Below are positions 1-9,980 of a stretch of DNA of 64,000 bases, piece by piece. The notes under the pieces are model-generated. The model was given only the letters and a program-made list of their open reading frames with translations, made no database searches and was not told the origin of the DNA. The stretch is taken from NCBI GenBank assembly GCA_019828565.1, contig JAHDYR010000041.1, forward strand, positions 111,665 through 175,664. Direction: 5' to 3'. Origin of the DNA: Carpediemonas membranifera. Its lineage: Eukaryota; Fornicata. Made by a program: the position numbers and the translations under genes. Positions within the stretch are counted from its first letter, which is position 1; the number at the start of each line of letters is the position of its first letter.

Positions 1-660
1 TTGGTACCAAAGCTCAGAAAAAGAGCTGACTTGGCTACCATCAAGCCTGATTCCCCCGTCAAGAAGCTTAATTTTGATGCGCAGATGCATGAGCCTGCTC
101 AGAAGCGATCGAGGCTCGAAGAGGCTGACTTGAAGGAGGTTGCCGCGATGGTGACGGCTTCACTCTCCACAACTGTCACTGATCTCCTCAAGCAGTCACC
201 CAAGGCCGTTGAAATGAACGATAAGGTCCCCGCCCTCAAGCAAGCGACGTTTCTGAAGCTATATCAGCGTAAGTTACTGTTCGCATGCGCTGTTTGTGCC
301 TCACCTGAATGGTACTTCAACCCAAACATGAAAAGAAACGAGTATGAAACGTGCTATCTCTGCCATCAGTTCATGCATCTTCAGTGTGTCAGAGAGAAGA
401 GGATTGATGGTAAGAACAGAAAGGTTTGCGCAGCTTGCAGTCTGGCAGGAAGGTCTAACAGATGTCACGCGTGTATCAAGGACGGAGACAAGTCGACAAA
501 GGACACTGGCGTCTGCCGGGCGTGCCTAAACTGGTTCTGCGAAGAGAAACACTTCAGCTATGCTGAGTTCCATCTCGACGGCCAGGACTATCGTGTCAGG
601 TTCTGCGACCAGTGTATGACTGTCTACCAGAAGGTGGCGGATATGAAGCCAATTGAGTAA
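1..660 (+). CDS. PHD/RING-like double zinc-finger protein, C-terminal part (block L)
   Basis: The reading frame is open at the window edge, so the N-terminus lies outside and only about 219 residues are seen. From about residue 94 there are clustered Cys/His pairs: CAVC, CYLC, then H and C (FMHLQC), CAAC, CHAC, CRAC with WFC, and CDQC near the end. Order and spacing resemble a PHD-type finger followed by a second cross-brace finger. The same architecture ends the proteins at 14,501-15,859 and 61,485-62,720, including an aromatic before a C ([WYF]FC or WYC) in the second finger. Likely role, from the fold only: binding histone tails or other proteins. It converges on the caspase-like gene, with 24 bp between stops. 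Confidence 0.75.
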   Translation: MVPKLRKRADLATIKPDSPVKKLNFDAQMHEPAQKRSRLEEADLKEVAAMVTASLSTTVTDLLKQSPKAVEMNDKVPALKQATFLKLYQRKLLFACAVCASPEWYFNPNMKRNEYETCYLCHQFMHLQCVREKRIDGKNRKVCAACSLAGRSNRCHACIKDGDKSTKDTGVCRACLNWFCEEKHFSYAEFHLDGQDYRVRFCDQCMTVYQKVADMKPIE

Positions 661-683
661 GTTAAATAGGGAGATTTTGAACT

Positions 684-1709
684 TTAAGTGTCTTCCAGTG
701 CCGCTCTGTGCGCAACTGTCATCTCAGTAATGTAGCGCGAGGCCATAACATCCGCCGGAGATCTCTGCAGTGGTCTATATGCAAGTACCTCAGAAACAAG
801 GTCGACCATCTCGGGAAGAGGGATTGGCGTGCGGAACTGAGTGGCTGTGAGGATCTCAATCGCGCCCGGGGTTATGGACATTGATCCATTCGCGATAACC
901 CGTCTCCCTGCTGTGCCAGGTGCGAGCCCATAGCCGGAGAAGTAACGCGAGACGAAGTGGAGCGGGTTGTCCATGCATGTAGTGCGGTAGAGCCAAAAGC
1001 AGTCCTGCAGGACGAGTTCGTTGGCAAGCATTTTCTCCGGAGTGAGAATGATGCACGTATGCTCGTATGCCTGGGTCGAAATGGACTGCTTAAGCAGAGA
1101 GAACTCGCTATTGTCCGCTCCGGTACAGGTGGCGAAGTAGATGAGCCGAACCCGGCTGGTGGTGACGAGGGATGGCTCACGGAAAGCGAAGAGGATCATC
1201 TGTACGATATCGTGAAGGTACAGGAACTCGTTAGCGCTCGCATTAACGATCATTCTCGACGTTGTGGTCTCGCTGTGGCCAGAAACAACCCAGAATGTCT
1301 CGAAATTGGCGAATTCTGCAGCCAACTGTTGCAGTATGGAGCCGAGGTGGGTCGTCGAGACGAAACTGACGGCAACCGTGGTGAGCCACTCGTCGCTGAC
1401 GAGATCGAGGATGGCCTTCATGCGCTTGTGGTACCCCTCGGAGCCAGCAAGCCCGGTGACAGTGAAGACCGGGTTCGCACAAGTAGGTGCTTCGAAGCCA
1501 TGGACTGGCTCGAGCAGGATAACGATGCGGCGGTTCACAAGCTTGCTCAGGGTGAAGGGGCAGTCATGCGTGTACCTGATTCCGTCATATTCCTTCAGGC
1601 CCTGGTTGCGAAGGTCAGAACGCGGCCTAGTGATTCCACAGACGCATTCATACGTGAGAGGATGGTCGCTGATGCGTCTGGTACCGAATTTGCCAAATTT
1701 CCTCTCCAT
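684..1709 (-). CDS. Putative caspase/CHAT-like cysteine peptidase with N-terminal Cys/His cluster
   Basis: About 341 residues if translation starts at the ATG at 1709. A longer frame reaches 1925, but it runs through a T-run and promoter-like sequence, so I prefer the shorter start. Near the N-terminus CVCG...HDCPF could bind zinc. In the middle, the hydrophobic strand FWVVSGHS is followed about 45 residues later by LIYFATCTGA. A strand ending in GH and a later strand ending in a small-x-C are the His-Cys dyad pattern of caspase-hemoglobinase (CHAT/metacaspase) folds. The assignment rests on these two motifs and their spacing. There is no counterpart in M or R. The ATG lies directly beside the ACTACCA/TGGTAGT palindrome. 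Confidence 0.45.
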   Translation of the reverse strand: MERKFGKFGTRRISDHPLTYECVCGITRPRSDLRNQGLKEYDGIRYTHDCPFTLSKLVNRRIVILLEPVHGFEAPTCANPVFTVTGLAGSEGYHKRMKAILDLVSDEWLTTVAVSFVSTTHLGSILQQLAAEFANFETFWVVSGHSETTTSRMIVNASANEFLYLHDIVQMILFAFREPSLVTTSRVRLIYFATCTGADNSEFSLLKQSISTQAYEHTCIILTPEKMLANELVLQDCFWLYRTTCMDNPLHFVSRYFSGYGLAPGTAGRRVIANGSMSITPGAIEILTATQFRTPIPLPEMVDLVSEVLAYRPLQRSPADVMASRYITEMTVAHRAALEDT

Positions 1710-1713
1710 TTGG

Positions 1714-1748
1714 CAACTACCACTTTTTTTTTCCAACACTGGTAGTTG
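1714..1748 (-). promoter_or_regulatory. Palindromic ACTACCA...poly-T...TGGTAGT element, copy 1
   Basis: CAACTACCA and TGGTAGTTG form an inverted repeat around a T-run, directly 5' of the ATG at 1709. The same arrangement occurs 5' of both copies of gene K (7358-7388 and 43,219-43,252). Its position before start codons suggests a core promoter or operator. Confidence 0.5.
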
Positions 1749-1899
1749 GCCGAACCAGCTATAGGGAAGGATATGGACCACAATAAGCAAGCATTCTGGT
1801 GTTACAGATAAGATATTGTATGTGTGTCCTTTACGGTGTGAGACGGCCCCATCAATCCCGAGAAATACCGCGTGTCCGTTTGCAAAAAAAAAATCAGAT

Positions 1900-2709
1900 G
1901 GCGAGAAGAAAGGCGCTCCCACCAAAGCCGCAGCCTGGGGGGTATCAGAATACCCATTACGTCCACTGCGGGCAAGACGCCGCCGTCTGCGCCTTCAAAT
2001 GATTCTCAGGAGGATTCCTCAAGCGAAGATTCCATCATTGAATCCGTTGTGCATACTCAGGCACTGCATCCGGATCTGGTCGCCGCGATCTACCCAAACA
2101 CTCCCGAGGAGTCGATCAGGGGAGCTTAAAGAGGCCGAGAAGGACCTTCCTCCCCTCGAACCCCCGAGTTGGTTATCCACCCGGCTGACCCACCCCTCCA
2201 TTGCCGTTGAGGTGCAGCCTTGTCTGGCTCCCCGACCACACGGACGTGGGTAGAGGCCTCATTGCAACTGCCGCAATTGAGCCCGGAAAGCTCCTCGGCA
2301 TTTACGCCGGTAGGATTGTGTCCGACGAGGACTACCACGCGAATAACAGCAACATGGTGTTTGTTCATTGTTCATTATGCCTTTACACAGCATTTCATTC
2401 GACGCTAGCAACATTCACGTCGACGCCGGCGAAGGTGAAGGCATTGGTGTACACCTCATCAACCACAGTGAGAGTGACACCAACTGCCAGTTCACCAACC
2501 GTTTGCTCAAGGACCTTCCAGTCCTTGCGGTTGAGTCGACGAACGTCATTCAGGCCGAAGAGTTTCTTCGTATCAGTTACGGCGAGATCTTCTTTGATGC
2601 GGGTGAGGTCTTAACCATTGCTAGGTTCCCGAGTCTGCCCATTTCTCATCCAAACTATCTCACAAGGTTCCTGGAGCAGTATCCGGCACTCAAGAAGCGG
2701 AAGAAATGA
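1900..2709 (+). CDS. SET-domain methyltransferase-like protein (block L), frame-shifted
   Basis: The SET signature is clear: GRGLIATAAIEPGKLLGIYAG is the N-SET strand pair, then GVHLINHSESDTNC (the NHS motif), then FLRISYGEIFF (the YG motif). The second half joins the first by removing a 32-nt GT...AG intron at 2359-2390. Joined this way it aligns with the two other SET genes. Upstream, a basic and Ser/Glu-rich N-terminus (from MARRKALPPKPQ near 1900) needs shifts near G-runs at about 1940, 2115 and 2213. Those are sequencing errors or decay. The NHS motif is the best preserved of the three copies. Predicted role: lysine methylation of histone or another protein. Confidence 0.7.
2359..2390 (+). 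other. 32-nt intron in SET gene
   Basis: It starts GTTTGTTC and ends TTTACACAG. Removing it restores one SET frame (VISFDAS, then HVDAG, then HLINHS) collinear with the other two SET genes. The 3' end matches the ACACAG of other introns here. Confidence 0.7.
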
Positions 2710-2735
2710 ATTAAAATGTCAAAACATCTCTTTTT

Positions 2736-4041
2736 TTACTCGGGAACTCCACGCTTAACGTCCTCGGCATCAACAACTCTCTTTTCGCGATCCTTATCGA
2801 CTGCCTTGCGCTTGATATAAGTCGTATGAGCCTTTCTCTTACCACCCTTTGAACGTTTGCGGACAAATAGCGTCGCATGCTCATCCTTGACGACCACAAT
2901 AGCTTGCGCCGCAGCCACATCTTCATCAGATCCACGCCGGACCATGCCGGACTCATAAACTTCCGTCAAATGCATCCGCACAATATACTTGTCATGGTAC
3001 GTCAACATCTTGACCCAGATAACGACTACAGTCTTGCTCTTCAGAGCTGACCAGGCCATGACACCAAGGTTGCTGTACCAATCAGTGGCATCGTCGAACA
3101 TCAGGGTGGGCACGAACACGTTAGACGTCTCAAGCCTCAGCCTCTCGCCAGCATCGGAGAATCCCCAGGCGCGCACCTCCTCCCTCACTGCTGCCACTTC
3201 CTCTGCCGCAAACTTCTTGTCGAACTCGCCATTCTCAACCTTCTGCAGGCAGTAGCCGATGCACAATCCATCCGGGTTGACTGCAATCTTCCGCCAACTC
3301 TTACGATCTTTGAGAACTCGCTCGCCTACCTTGTCGTACTCCACGTCGATGTACTTCTGCCTATCAACGTCGCTCCGTAAGTATATCTGCATAGGGGGAA
3401 CATTGGCAGGCGTCGGAGAGTGCTGTTTGATGATAGCCTTCATCTCTGGCGACAGACCGAGGTCGAGAGGTGGGACCGTTATGAACTTCTGGCCCCCGTA
3501 CCTCATCATGGTGCTATTGATCCGAGTCCATAAGGCTCCAGTCACATTGTTCCTCTGGAACAGTACCATCAAGGCAGCGAGAGGAACGTAGCGGTCAAGC
3601 TCCACTGTTGCCTCCTCGGCGCGCCTGACAAGCTCAGCCCAGTTGTCCTCGAGTTCATCGGCGAGCGCTTCAAGCCCAGCCTCACTCGCCCGTGCCAACT
3701 CTGCTTGAGTAAACTGATGGATCGCCTGATCCTCGGCCTTCTGCTGACCTAACTCAGCTTCAAGTCTCTTCTGGGACTCCTCAGACTCTCTGTTAGCCTG
3801 TTCAAGCGCCTCCCTCGCCTCCCTCTCCTCAGCAAGCCGTTTTTATCAAGGGCTCGTACTGCTCCAACAAGCGCACAGACTCAGGGACATCATCAAGGCC
3901 TGCAATGGTGTCGTCTAGCTGCTGAAGGAGAGAACCAACGGTGTCTGTGTCGTCCACATCAGACTCTACGTCGATGTCTTGATCAGTCTGGGGCAAAGGA
4001 ACGCCGTCACCCCTGCATGGCGGCCGGTTCAGAGTGGTCAT
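2736..4041 (-). CDS. OTU-like cysteine protease with long coiled coil (block L), one frameshift
   Basis: The catalytic part (2736-3698) has NPDGLCIGYCL (the D-G-x-C motif around the nucleophile) and, about 140 residues on, VVKDEHATLFV (the general-base His). That is the OTU-family order. It is followed by a very basic C-terminus rich in Lys/Arg. The N-terminal extension contains an acidic stretch (DIDVESDVDDTD) and a heptad-rich Glu/Arg/Lys/Gln coiled coil. It is separated by a shift at an A-run near 3839. I place the start at the ATG at 4041, which overlaps the end of the neighbouring gene by 35 bp. OTU enzymes cleave ubiquitin chains. Homologues are at 22,421-24,273 and 52,331-54,507. Confidence 0.6.
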
Positions 4042-4913
4042 CAGACTCGGACTCGTCAGTGTCGGAAAATTCATCGTGTGTCGTGGACTCTGCGTCGACA
4101 ACCGGAAGCGGCTGAGGGGCAGCAACGACGGCAGAAGGCTTGGTGGCTGCTGCTGAGTGGTCCTGGGCCCGGACTAACTCCTCTTGGACCTTCATCAGAG
4201 CAGCAGTCGATGAGGCGAGCTCCTTCTCAAGACGAGCGATCTTCCTCTTCAGAGGAGCTGACGGATCGAGCGAACCGATCTTAGCCAACTCCTCGGCCAG
4301 CTTCTCTGAGCCAGCGAAGGACAGCTTCTTGCTGAGCTGGGCGTGGGCGATAAACTGGCCAAATTGGCCTGCCGGAACACGAGAATCGAGTTTCTTCGAG
4401 TCCTTGTGGCGCAACACAAGGTGGAATGCGCGGTAAATCTCAACCTGCTTCTCAACAGGGAGCGAGTCGACGCCGACTAGAGCCTTATGAACAGATTTGG
4501 CGGTGAAGTGGTCACAAAACTTCCGTCGGAATGCCTCAATTGTGTCGGGAGAGTCAAAGTCGACCTCGCAGAGGTAGTTGCGGTTAGTTGCGTCACATAT
4601 CGCGCGTAGTTTGGCAACTCCATAGTCGTGAACGTGCTGGCTTAAAGTGCGCTTCAACGGGAACCCGAAAACAACGTTGATCGTACGAATGCTGATCAGA
4701 CGGACGCAAACGAAGAACAGAGGGTCATCAGAGACGATGCCGTGATCTTGCAGCCAGGTTATACGGCTCTTTGTGGACGAAAGGGCGTCGTATGCACGGA
4801 ATGAATCATCTGTGTAAATAGGACCGTGAAAATGAAAGTGACATACCAGAATCGTCAGGAGCAAGCATTGTCTCCTTCAGTTTGCCGAGAGAGATGATGT
4901 CTTCGTTAACCAT
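4007..4913 (-). CDS. HAQ-type helical protein with coiled coil and acidic tail (block L)
   Basis: Two exons (4913-4847 and 4809-4007) give 289 residues. The start is MVNEDIISLGKL. A helical region contains KQVEIYRAFHLVL and FIAHAQLSKKLSFAG. The M homologue has KQRDIFEYIILYP and ITHAQKCISFALTF at the same spacing, and the R homologue has LTLAHSVLIFSQAF. After this come a coiled coil (LKRKIARLEKEL) and an acidic Ser-rich tail. No known family was recognised. Presence in all three lineages suggests a structural or DNA-binding core protein of the element. Its end overlaps the OTU-like gene start. Confidence 0.65.
4810..4846 (-). other. 37-nt intron in HAQ-type gene
   Basis: On the minus strand it begins GTATGTCAC and ends TTTACACAG. 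Splicing joins MVNEDIISLGKLKETMLAP to the downstream frame with no stop. It is the clearest canonical intron of the window together with the one in gene K. Confidence 0.8.
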
Positions 4914-5113
4914 TGTCAATTTGGTCCTCAGAAGACTTTCTCGAAAAATGAAATACGTTTTATCTCAATAAATATTGCCAGCTGTCATGTAAATACCTCC
5001 GATCAGCCATAAAGACCCAAGAGCTACCCCTTGGCCGATTTTTCAGCTCATTCTGCACCTGCGCTGTTTTGGCCGTTTTTCGATGGGCATCTCATCGCTC
5101 CATTTTCGATTTT

Positions 5114-5176
5114 GTCAATTTGGTCCTCAGAGGACACAGATTAAATTTTTCAGTGTCCTCTGAGGACAACATTGAC
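5114..5176. repeat. Perfect-stem hairpin (GTCCTCAGAGGACAC)
   Basis: A perfect 15-bp stem (5123-5137 with 5153-5167) has a 15-nt AT-rich loop and further partial pairing outside. Each arm is itself nearly palindromic (GTCCTC-A-GAGGAC), so both cruciform and dimeric-protein site are possible. Confidence 0.6.
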
Positions 5177-5227
5177 AGGATTGTAGCTTATCCAGAACTT
5201 GGAGGTGGCCAGAAACTGAAATCGCTG

Positions 5228-5278
5228 AAAAGCTCAGAGACGTCGTTATATCATCTATAACGGCATCTCTGAGCTTTT
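5228..5278. repeat. 23-bp-stem hairpin (AAAAGCTCAGAGA arms)
   Basis: Arms of 23 bp with two mismatches surround a 5-nt loop. The arms start AAAAGCTCAGAGA and end TCTCTGAGCTTTT. This could be a small structured RNA, a transcription end or a MITE remnant. Confidence 0.55.
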
Positions 5279-5603
5279 GGGCGCACGGTTTCATCCTGAC
5301 GTGGAGATCGATGGTGGTGAAAATGAAGAATTGACTAGGAGAGCTCTACGCTTGCATGCAGCCTTCTATTAGGTTGTTGATGTTGGTTATATGCTTCTTT
5401 TTCGTTCTCGATGCGTGTGGATGAGTATTCTGTTGCAAGATTCATTTTGATGGACTGATGTTGGTTATAGAGGATAAAGGCACCAGAATGGATCATATGC
5501 ATGCTATAAACCCGTTCTGTGCCGTTGGAATACCATAGCTGCGCAGCAATGTCGAGAGTCACAGTTCATTTCACATTTTCACACGCATTTTAAGGAAACA
5601 ACG

Positions 5604-6366
5604 ATGGCAAGAAGTAAACAAGGCAATATACAGGCCACTGAAGCTCAAAAGGAGAGGAGAATGGCTCTTGGCAAGAAAGCGCAGCAAAAAGAGCCAGAGC
5701 AAGTCCAACAAGTCCACGAAAACAGCCCGAAAAGCTCACAAGACGCCCATCGAGATCGTTCAGACCTTTATCAGCAATTTCCTCCTTAATAATGACGATA
5801 TTACCCGCGCAAACGGATGGGTTGTCGACTTCAGCCAGAAGTTTGCCGCCGAGGTCCCTAAAATGAAAGTAGCCTCCTTGAAGAAGGACAAGCTCTACGG
5901 CAATCTCCAGTCGGTCGAAGAGATCAGCCGCAAGTGGCAGGGAGGCGGTGATGAGGACAAGTGTCACCGCTTCAAGGCTCTCCTCAGTCTTGACGCCCAG
6001 ACAGATGAGCTGGACACGGACGACCCACTCATCGCGACTGTCCGCGAGATGGATGATGCCTTTCACCGCATTCCCATCGCCTACCGGGCTAAGGTCCATG
6101 CCTTCGCTGCTTCATCGTGCGGTGTGACGGTCGATGACGTCAAGCTCGTCCTGAGCAAGCCTTGCCGTGACCGCGACGCGGATCTCATCTTCGCCAGACC
6201 CACCAGAGTTCTGAAGAAGGAGGCTAAGACACTCAGTCAGCTCACTTCTGTCATTGCCAAGCGGAATGCGGAACGTGCTGAGGCTGAATCGCGTGATGTG
6301 CTGCGTCGCAAGGTATACCAAGCCATCATGAATTACTACTTAGAGTGTTCGGCACAGGAGCTATAA
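5604..6366 (+). CDS. Basic-N-terminus protein of unknown function (block L), possible chromo-gene counterpart
   Basis: The frame from ATG at 5604 is very basic (MARSKQGNIQATEAQKER) and shifts into the long frame near an A-run at about 5690, or through a short intron that I could not place. The body (about 200 residues, ending YLECSAQEL) is hydrophilic and helical. A segment IATVREMDDAF...VTVDDVKLVLSKPCRDRDADL lines up loosely with IATLRVHERLV...PTLDDFLDTACVFPTFTELDRL of the chromodomain gene at 51,075. It may therefore be the L version of that gene without the chromodomain. That similarity is by eye and weak. Confidence 0.5.
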
Positions 6367-6427
6367 ATTCTTGTTTTATTTTCATTTCATTTACACTTCT
6401 TCGTCATCCTCAACGGAAATATTCCAT

Positions 6428-7317
6428 TCACTGTCCCAGAAGTTGGCTTTTCTTCTCCTTACGCATCTCGGTCCTCGTTTCCTTGATCTCTTTGACCAGC
6501 GTGAAAGAACGAAGGTTGTAATGGCGGATAATCATCAACTTCTGCCTGATGCGGGTGACGTTAGGCCGTTTTGCCGCACGTTCACGGCGCACGGACACAC
6601 GGGTGCGTTCCACGAACGAGTCAACACTCCTCTTGTCGGAGGCAGGCATCCCATGAGCGTGCTGATCAAGTCTATTACCATGGTTGGTCACGCGGATCAA
6701 CGTAGAGCCTTGCATTATCATCCCACAGCACTCTGTCAGGCTCTTGCCGAGGTTGGTCCACTTGTTGGGACCCATCGTGCCCTCCATCGTGACAATGGCA
6801 AGTGGGTTGCCCCCCGTGTCCACCAGCTGCTCGACCTGCGACGGGTCCGATGACTCCTTGAGGCCAAAGGACGCATACATGTCCTGGAGTCGCTTGTCGC
6901 ACTGCAGTCGGACGAGTTCTTCGGCAGATGCTATGCTAAGAAGCACCCTCGCGAACCCAAGACCTCTGCAGGAGACGGCTGTCCGTAAGCCGATGACAAA
7001 CCGCTCCTGGTGCAGTTGTCCGCTCAGGGTCTGCCCCTCCCTGTACGACTCGCGGAAGAGAAGGCATGCAGCCTTGATGTTGTCCATCTCAACCCCACGA
7101 ATTGCGATGAGACTGTGTTAACAAGAAGTGTAGTGGGTCTGACATACATGACGAATGAGTAGTTCAGACAGTCGAGGTTCGAAGTCGCCAGATCTCTGTT
7201 GAAGAAGGCCCTGACAGACGGCAAGAGCTCAGACTTGTCTGAAAGCTTGACATATTGAATATAGGCCTTGTGTTGCGATAAATTCATCGTCAGCCATGTC
7301 GGAAGTGGCGTTTCCAT
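6428..7317 (-). CDS. Protein K, unknown function (block L, intact copy)
   Basis: Two exons (7317-7148 and 7112-6428) give 284 residues starting METPLPTWLTMNL. The body includes SCRGLGFARVLLSIASAEELVRLQ and a Gly-rich NPLAIVTMEGTMGPNKW. The C-terminus is very basic (RTRVSVRRERAAKRPNVTR, then many Lys/Arg), suggesting nucleic-acid binding. No family was recognised. It is nearly identical to the copy at 43,293-44,060, which is cut by the R element. This copy therefore records the empty site, near 6553. It lies downstream of the GCNEQ gene on the same strand, separated by a 119-bp promoter-like gap. Confidence 0.7.
7113..7147 (-). other. 35-nt intron in gene K
   Basis: GTATGTCAG...TTAACACAG on the minus strand. 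Splicing joins LNYSFV to ILIAIRGVEMDN in frame. The same intron is present at 43,463-43,497 in the second copy. Confidence 0.85.
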
Positions 7318-7436
7318 TGTTTTTCACCAAACAAGTGACGTAATGTGAAAATTGTGAAACTACCAATGTTGAAAAAAAATTGGTAGTTGGGGGAAACACA
7401 CCAAATGGGATGTACTGACCAATAAAACTCCTTTAC
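7318..7436 (-). promoter_or_regulatory. Gene K promoter region with ACTACCA/TGGTAGT palindrome and TTTCACC motif
   Basis: The gap between the GCNEQ stop and the K start holds the inverted repeat AACTACCA/TGGTAGTTG around an A-run (7358-7388, minus-strand poly-T). It also holds TTTTTCACCAAACAAGTGACG next to the ATG. Both are conserved in the second copy at 43,172-43,292. Confidence 0.5.
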
Positions 7437-9980
7437 TCACTGCTCAGCGCGTGCATGACCGCAAATGCAGCAAACAAGCTCCTCACCCATGTCTGCCAAC
7501 TCGCAAACCATCACCCCAGACTCTTCGTCCCATGCCAAAGCCGTATAATCGTTGACGTACTGCCACATCTCGTCAACGAGCTCCTGGAAGAGGCGCACCA
7601 CCGCCGCCGTGGCATGGAATTGGTGCCTTGCCTCCATGTGGCTGCGAATGGCGAACCATGAGCGAGCTTGTCTGCAGCATTGGTGGACTCGGACACGACG
7701 AAGCCTGTTCAGCGGGGGGACTGAGTAGTCCTGGCGACCGAACGAGCGAATACCCGTTAAGAACGTGCAGATGAGGGTGGTCTGCTCGGTCAAACACAGC
7801 TTCTCGATCATGGCCGACCTGTGCAACTCGGCTCGGACCTCCTGGTTCTTGATGAACTCTCTCTCAAAGAACTCCTCGAGGAGGTAAAAAAAGAGGAATG
7901 CGGAGATGATCGTGAAGAAGAGGCTGGGCAGTGAGCCTGCTGTTGACATAGAGTGTCTGGGCACATGGCTTCTCCGCCTTGTCTGCTTGCCCAGGAGGGA
8001 GCAACGCCAGCTTTGTCTGGTGTGCCTGCAGACTGAGCATGACGTGGAACAGGTGGCACATGGACGCGGCCAAGAAGTGGAATGCGACTTTGCTGTCGGT
8101 GACAGGCTCGGTTGAGTAGTAAAGAGCCTGGAGATAGCCAATGAGTCGCACAATATCTTGGACGGACTCAGGAAGAGCCTCGTAATCCTCGTTCGTGGTG
8201 TTCGCCATGCGAACTCTGGCAGCAGACTGCTCGTTGCACCCGACAGTGCGGTCAATACTGCGGTTGGATGACATGCGCTGGAGCTTGCGCTTGTCTACGG
8301 CAGTTGCGTTCCGATCAGCGGGGAAGCTGGCGCATAGCCGTGCCACTTGCTCGAGCAGGCGGTGCGAGTTGTGCATGATCGGAGGACAAAAGACAACTCG
8401 CTCCGTGTGGATGACTCGGGGCTCTGGCCGGTTCTCGAAGATGGCCCTCTTGTCGGAGAAGTTGCCATACTCCTCTTTCGGGTCCTGCACACGGTCGGGG
8501 TCGGCCTGCACGGCGTGGAACGCTGCCTTCTGCTCGAGCAAATCATGCAAGGTGACCCGAGAGTGCGCCGGAATGGGGTGCAGCGCCTTGTGGTCTCGAC
8601 GGATGCTGTTGAAGGGCTGGGGATAGTGCCCTCCATTACCCTCGATGCCGGATGACAGCTTCCTGATGGCCGCGTGATCGCCCATGACGATGACTTGGTC
8701 GAAGGTGGTGACCTGGTCAGTTCCTCTGATCGGTATGAGGGCTTGATAGATCCGCTCGACTTCTTCCTCAACGAGTTGAAGGTTTCCCTCCTCCGTCAGC
8801 TCCTTCTCACCGGCAAGACACTCAACGAGTCGGAAGGGGGGGAGTGATGCGGTTAGGGAACGTGAAGCCTGACGGGTCGTAGATGCGGATCTTGAACGTT
8901 GCGGTATGTCCCTTCCATGCGTCGAGCCACAGGAGTAGTTTTAGTGGTTGGAACTCGACATGGCCTGGGTCCTGAAGGGCACGAGAGCAACGCTCGAAGT
9001 TCGTCTGGTCAGACTCGAGCCACTCCGGGTGAAGCACTGCCTGCTGCAGATAGTACACGCCATCAAACCACACCGTTTCCACCTTGTCCCAGGTCGAGCT
9101 GTTCAGTCGCTTGCCCAGATGGGCGATACCTACACTGCCTTTGAGGGACTGGTAGTGCTGGACAGCGTCGGATTCGCTGTCATAGTGGAGGGTGAGCGTC
9201 GGTCGCTCCCAAGTGTGGTCGGCGACGAGGTCGTGGTCGAAAAACGGAGTCGGCTCGGCTCCGTCGGCTACAGTCAAACGGTTCGTGAGCTCAAGTCGCG
9301 ACTGCGTGCCGGACATGGTACGCCGCCATGTTGTATTGCCTGAGACCGACCTGCACGGCACGAGATGCTTGACGAAGGCGCGCTCCTCCTCAGTGAGGGC
9401 CTCTGAGACACCAGATATTCTGGTCATGTCAATGCCAAGGTCCTTAATGAGCACCTCCGCGGTCTTGTTCTTCGAGATCGGCTTTCCAAGCCGGCGGGAG
9501 ATGTTGTTGATGAGCTTAAAGAGCTCTTGGGTCGAGTTGAAGCCATTGCGGACGTACATCAGGATCGATGTGAGATCCATGATCTCAGAAAAGTTGGCGG
9601 AGCGCTCCTCTGAGTCGTTGTAGTCCTGCACAGCACGCTCCTGGATGGCGTGGGTGCGGTAATCGTCCCGTACGAAGACAGGGGTGAGGAGGGTGTTGAT
9701 TTCCGTGTGCGGTTGCGGCACGTTGGAAGGGACGGGAGTCTGCTGGAGGGCGGAAGAACCTTGCGTCGTGAATGCGCTGGGAGATCAGGTCCGCCTCCTC
9801 CATCTCGCGGACGAGCTGGCAGAATTGCTCGCGCTGAGGTCTTGTTCTGGCGGAGTTGAGGCCAATTCCGACCATGGCGAAGTAGGTACAGCCAAGAAGG
9901 TAATTCATGCGCTCAACTGAGCGTGGCTGGTCATCATATATTGTACCGATGTGGCTCTCGAACACAATATGAGCAACCAT
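7437..9980 (-). pseudogene. GCNEQ protein (putative DDE-type transposase), frameshifted copy (block L)
   Basis: Nearly identical to the intact 846-residue gene at 40,631-43,171 but with three single-base insertions. Each is in a homopolymer: an A/T run at about 7887-7893 (T7 against T6), a G run at about 8837-8843 (G7 against C6), and near 9683 (CCCC against CCC). The frame is broken into three pieces. All differences are +1 in runs, which fits slippage decay or consensus errors in this part of the assembly. If the errors are technical, the gene is intact. See the entry at 40,631 for motifs. Confidence 0.75.

Larger units (their letters stand above)
4914..5603. other. Intergenic region with two strong hairpins
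   Basis: No credible gene. It contains two hairpins (5114-5176 and 5228-5278) and a separate single copy of GTCAATTTGGTCCTCAGA at 4915-4932 that matches the first hairpin arm. An ATTTCACATTTTCACAC motif near 5570 resembles the TTTCAC motifs before the GCNEQ and K genes and may belong to the promoter of the gene at 5604. Confidence 0.5.

Noticed and set aside
957-1764. Long plus-strand frames over the caspase-like gene
   Set aside because: Shadow frames of the minus-strand gene with no motifs.
5604-5790. 20-nt intron at 5,614-5,633 (GTAAAC...TACAG)
   Set aside because: Splicing there leads to a stop after three codons.
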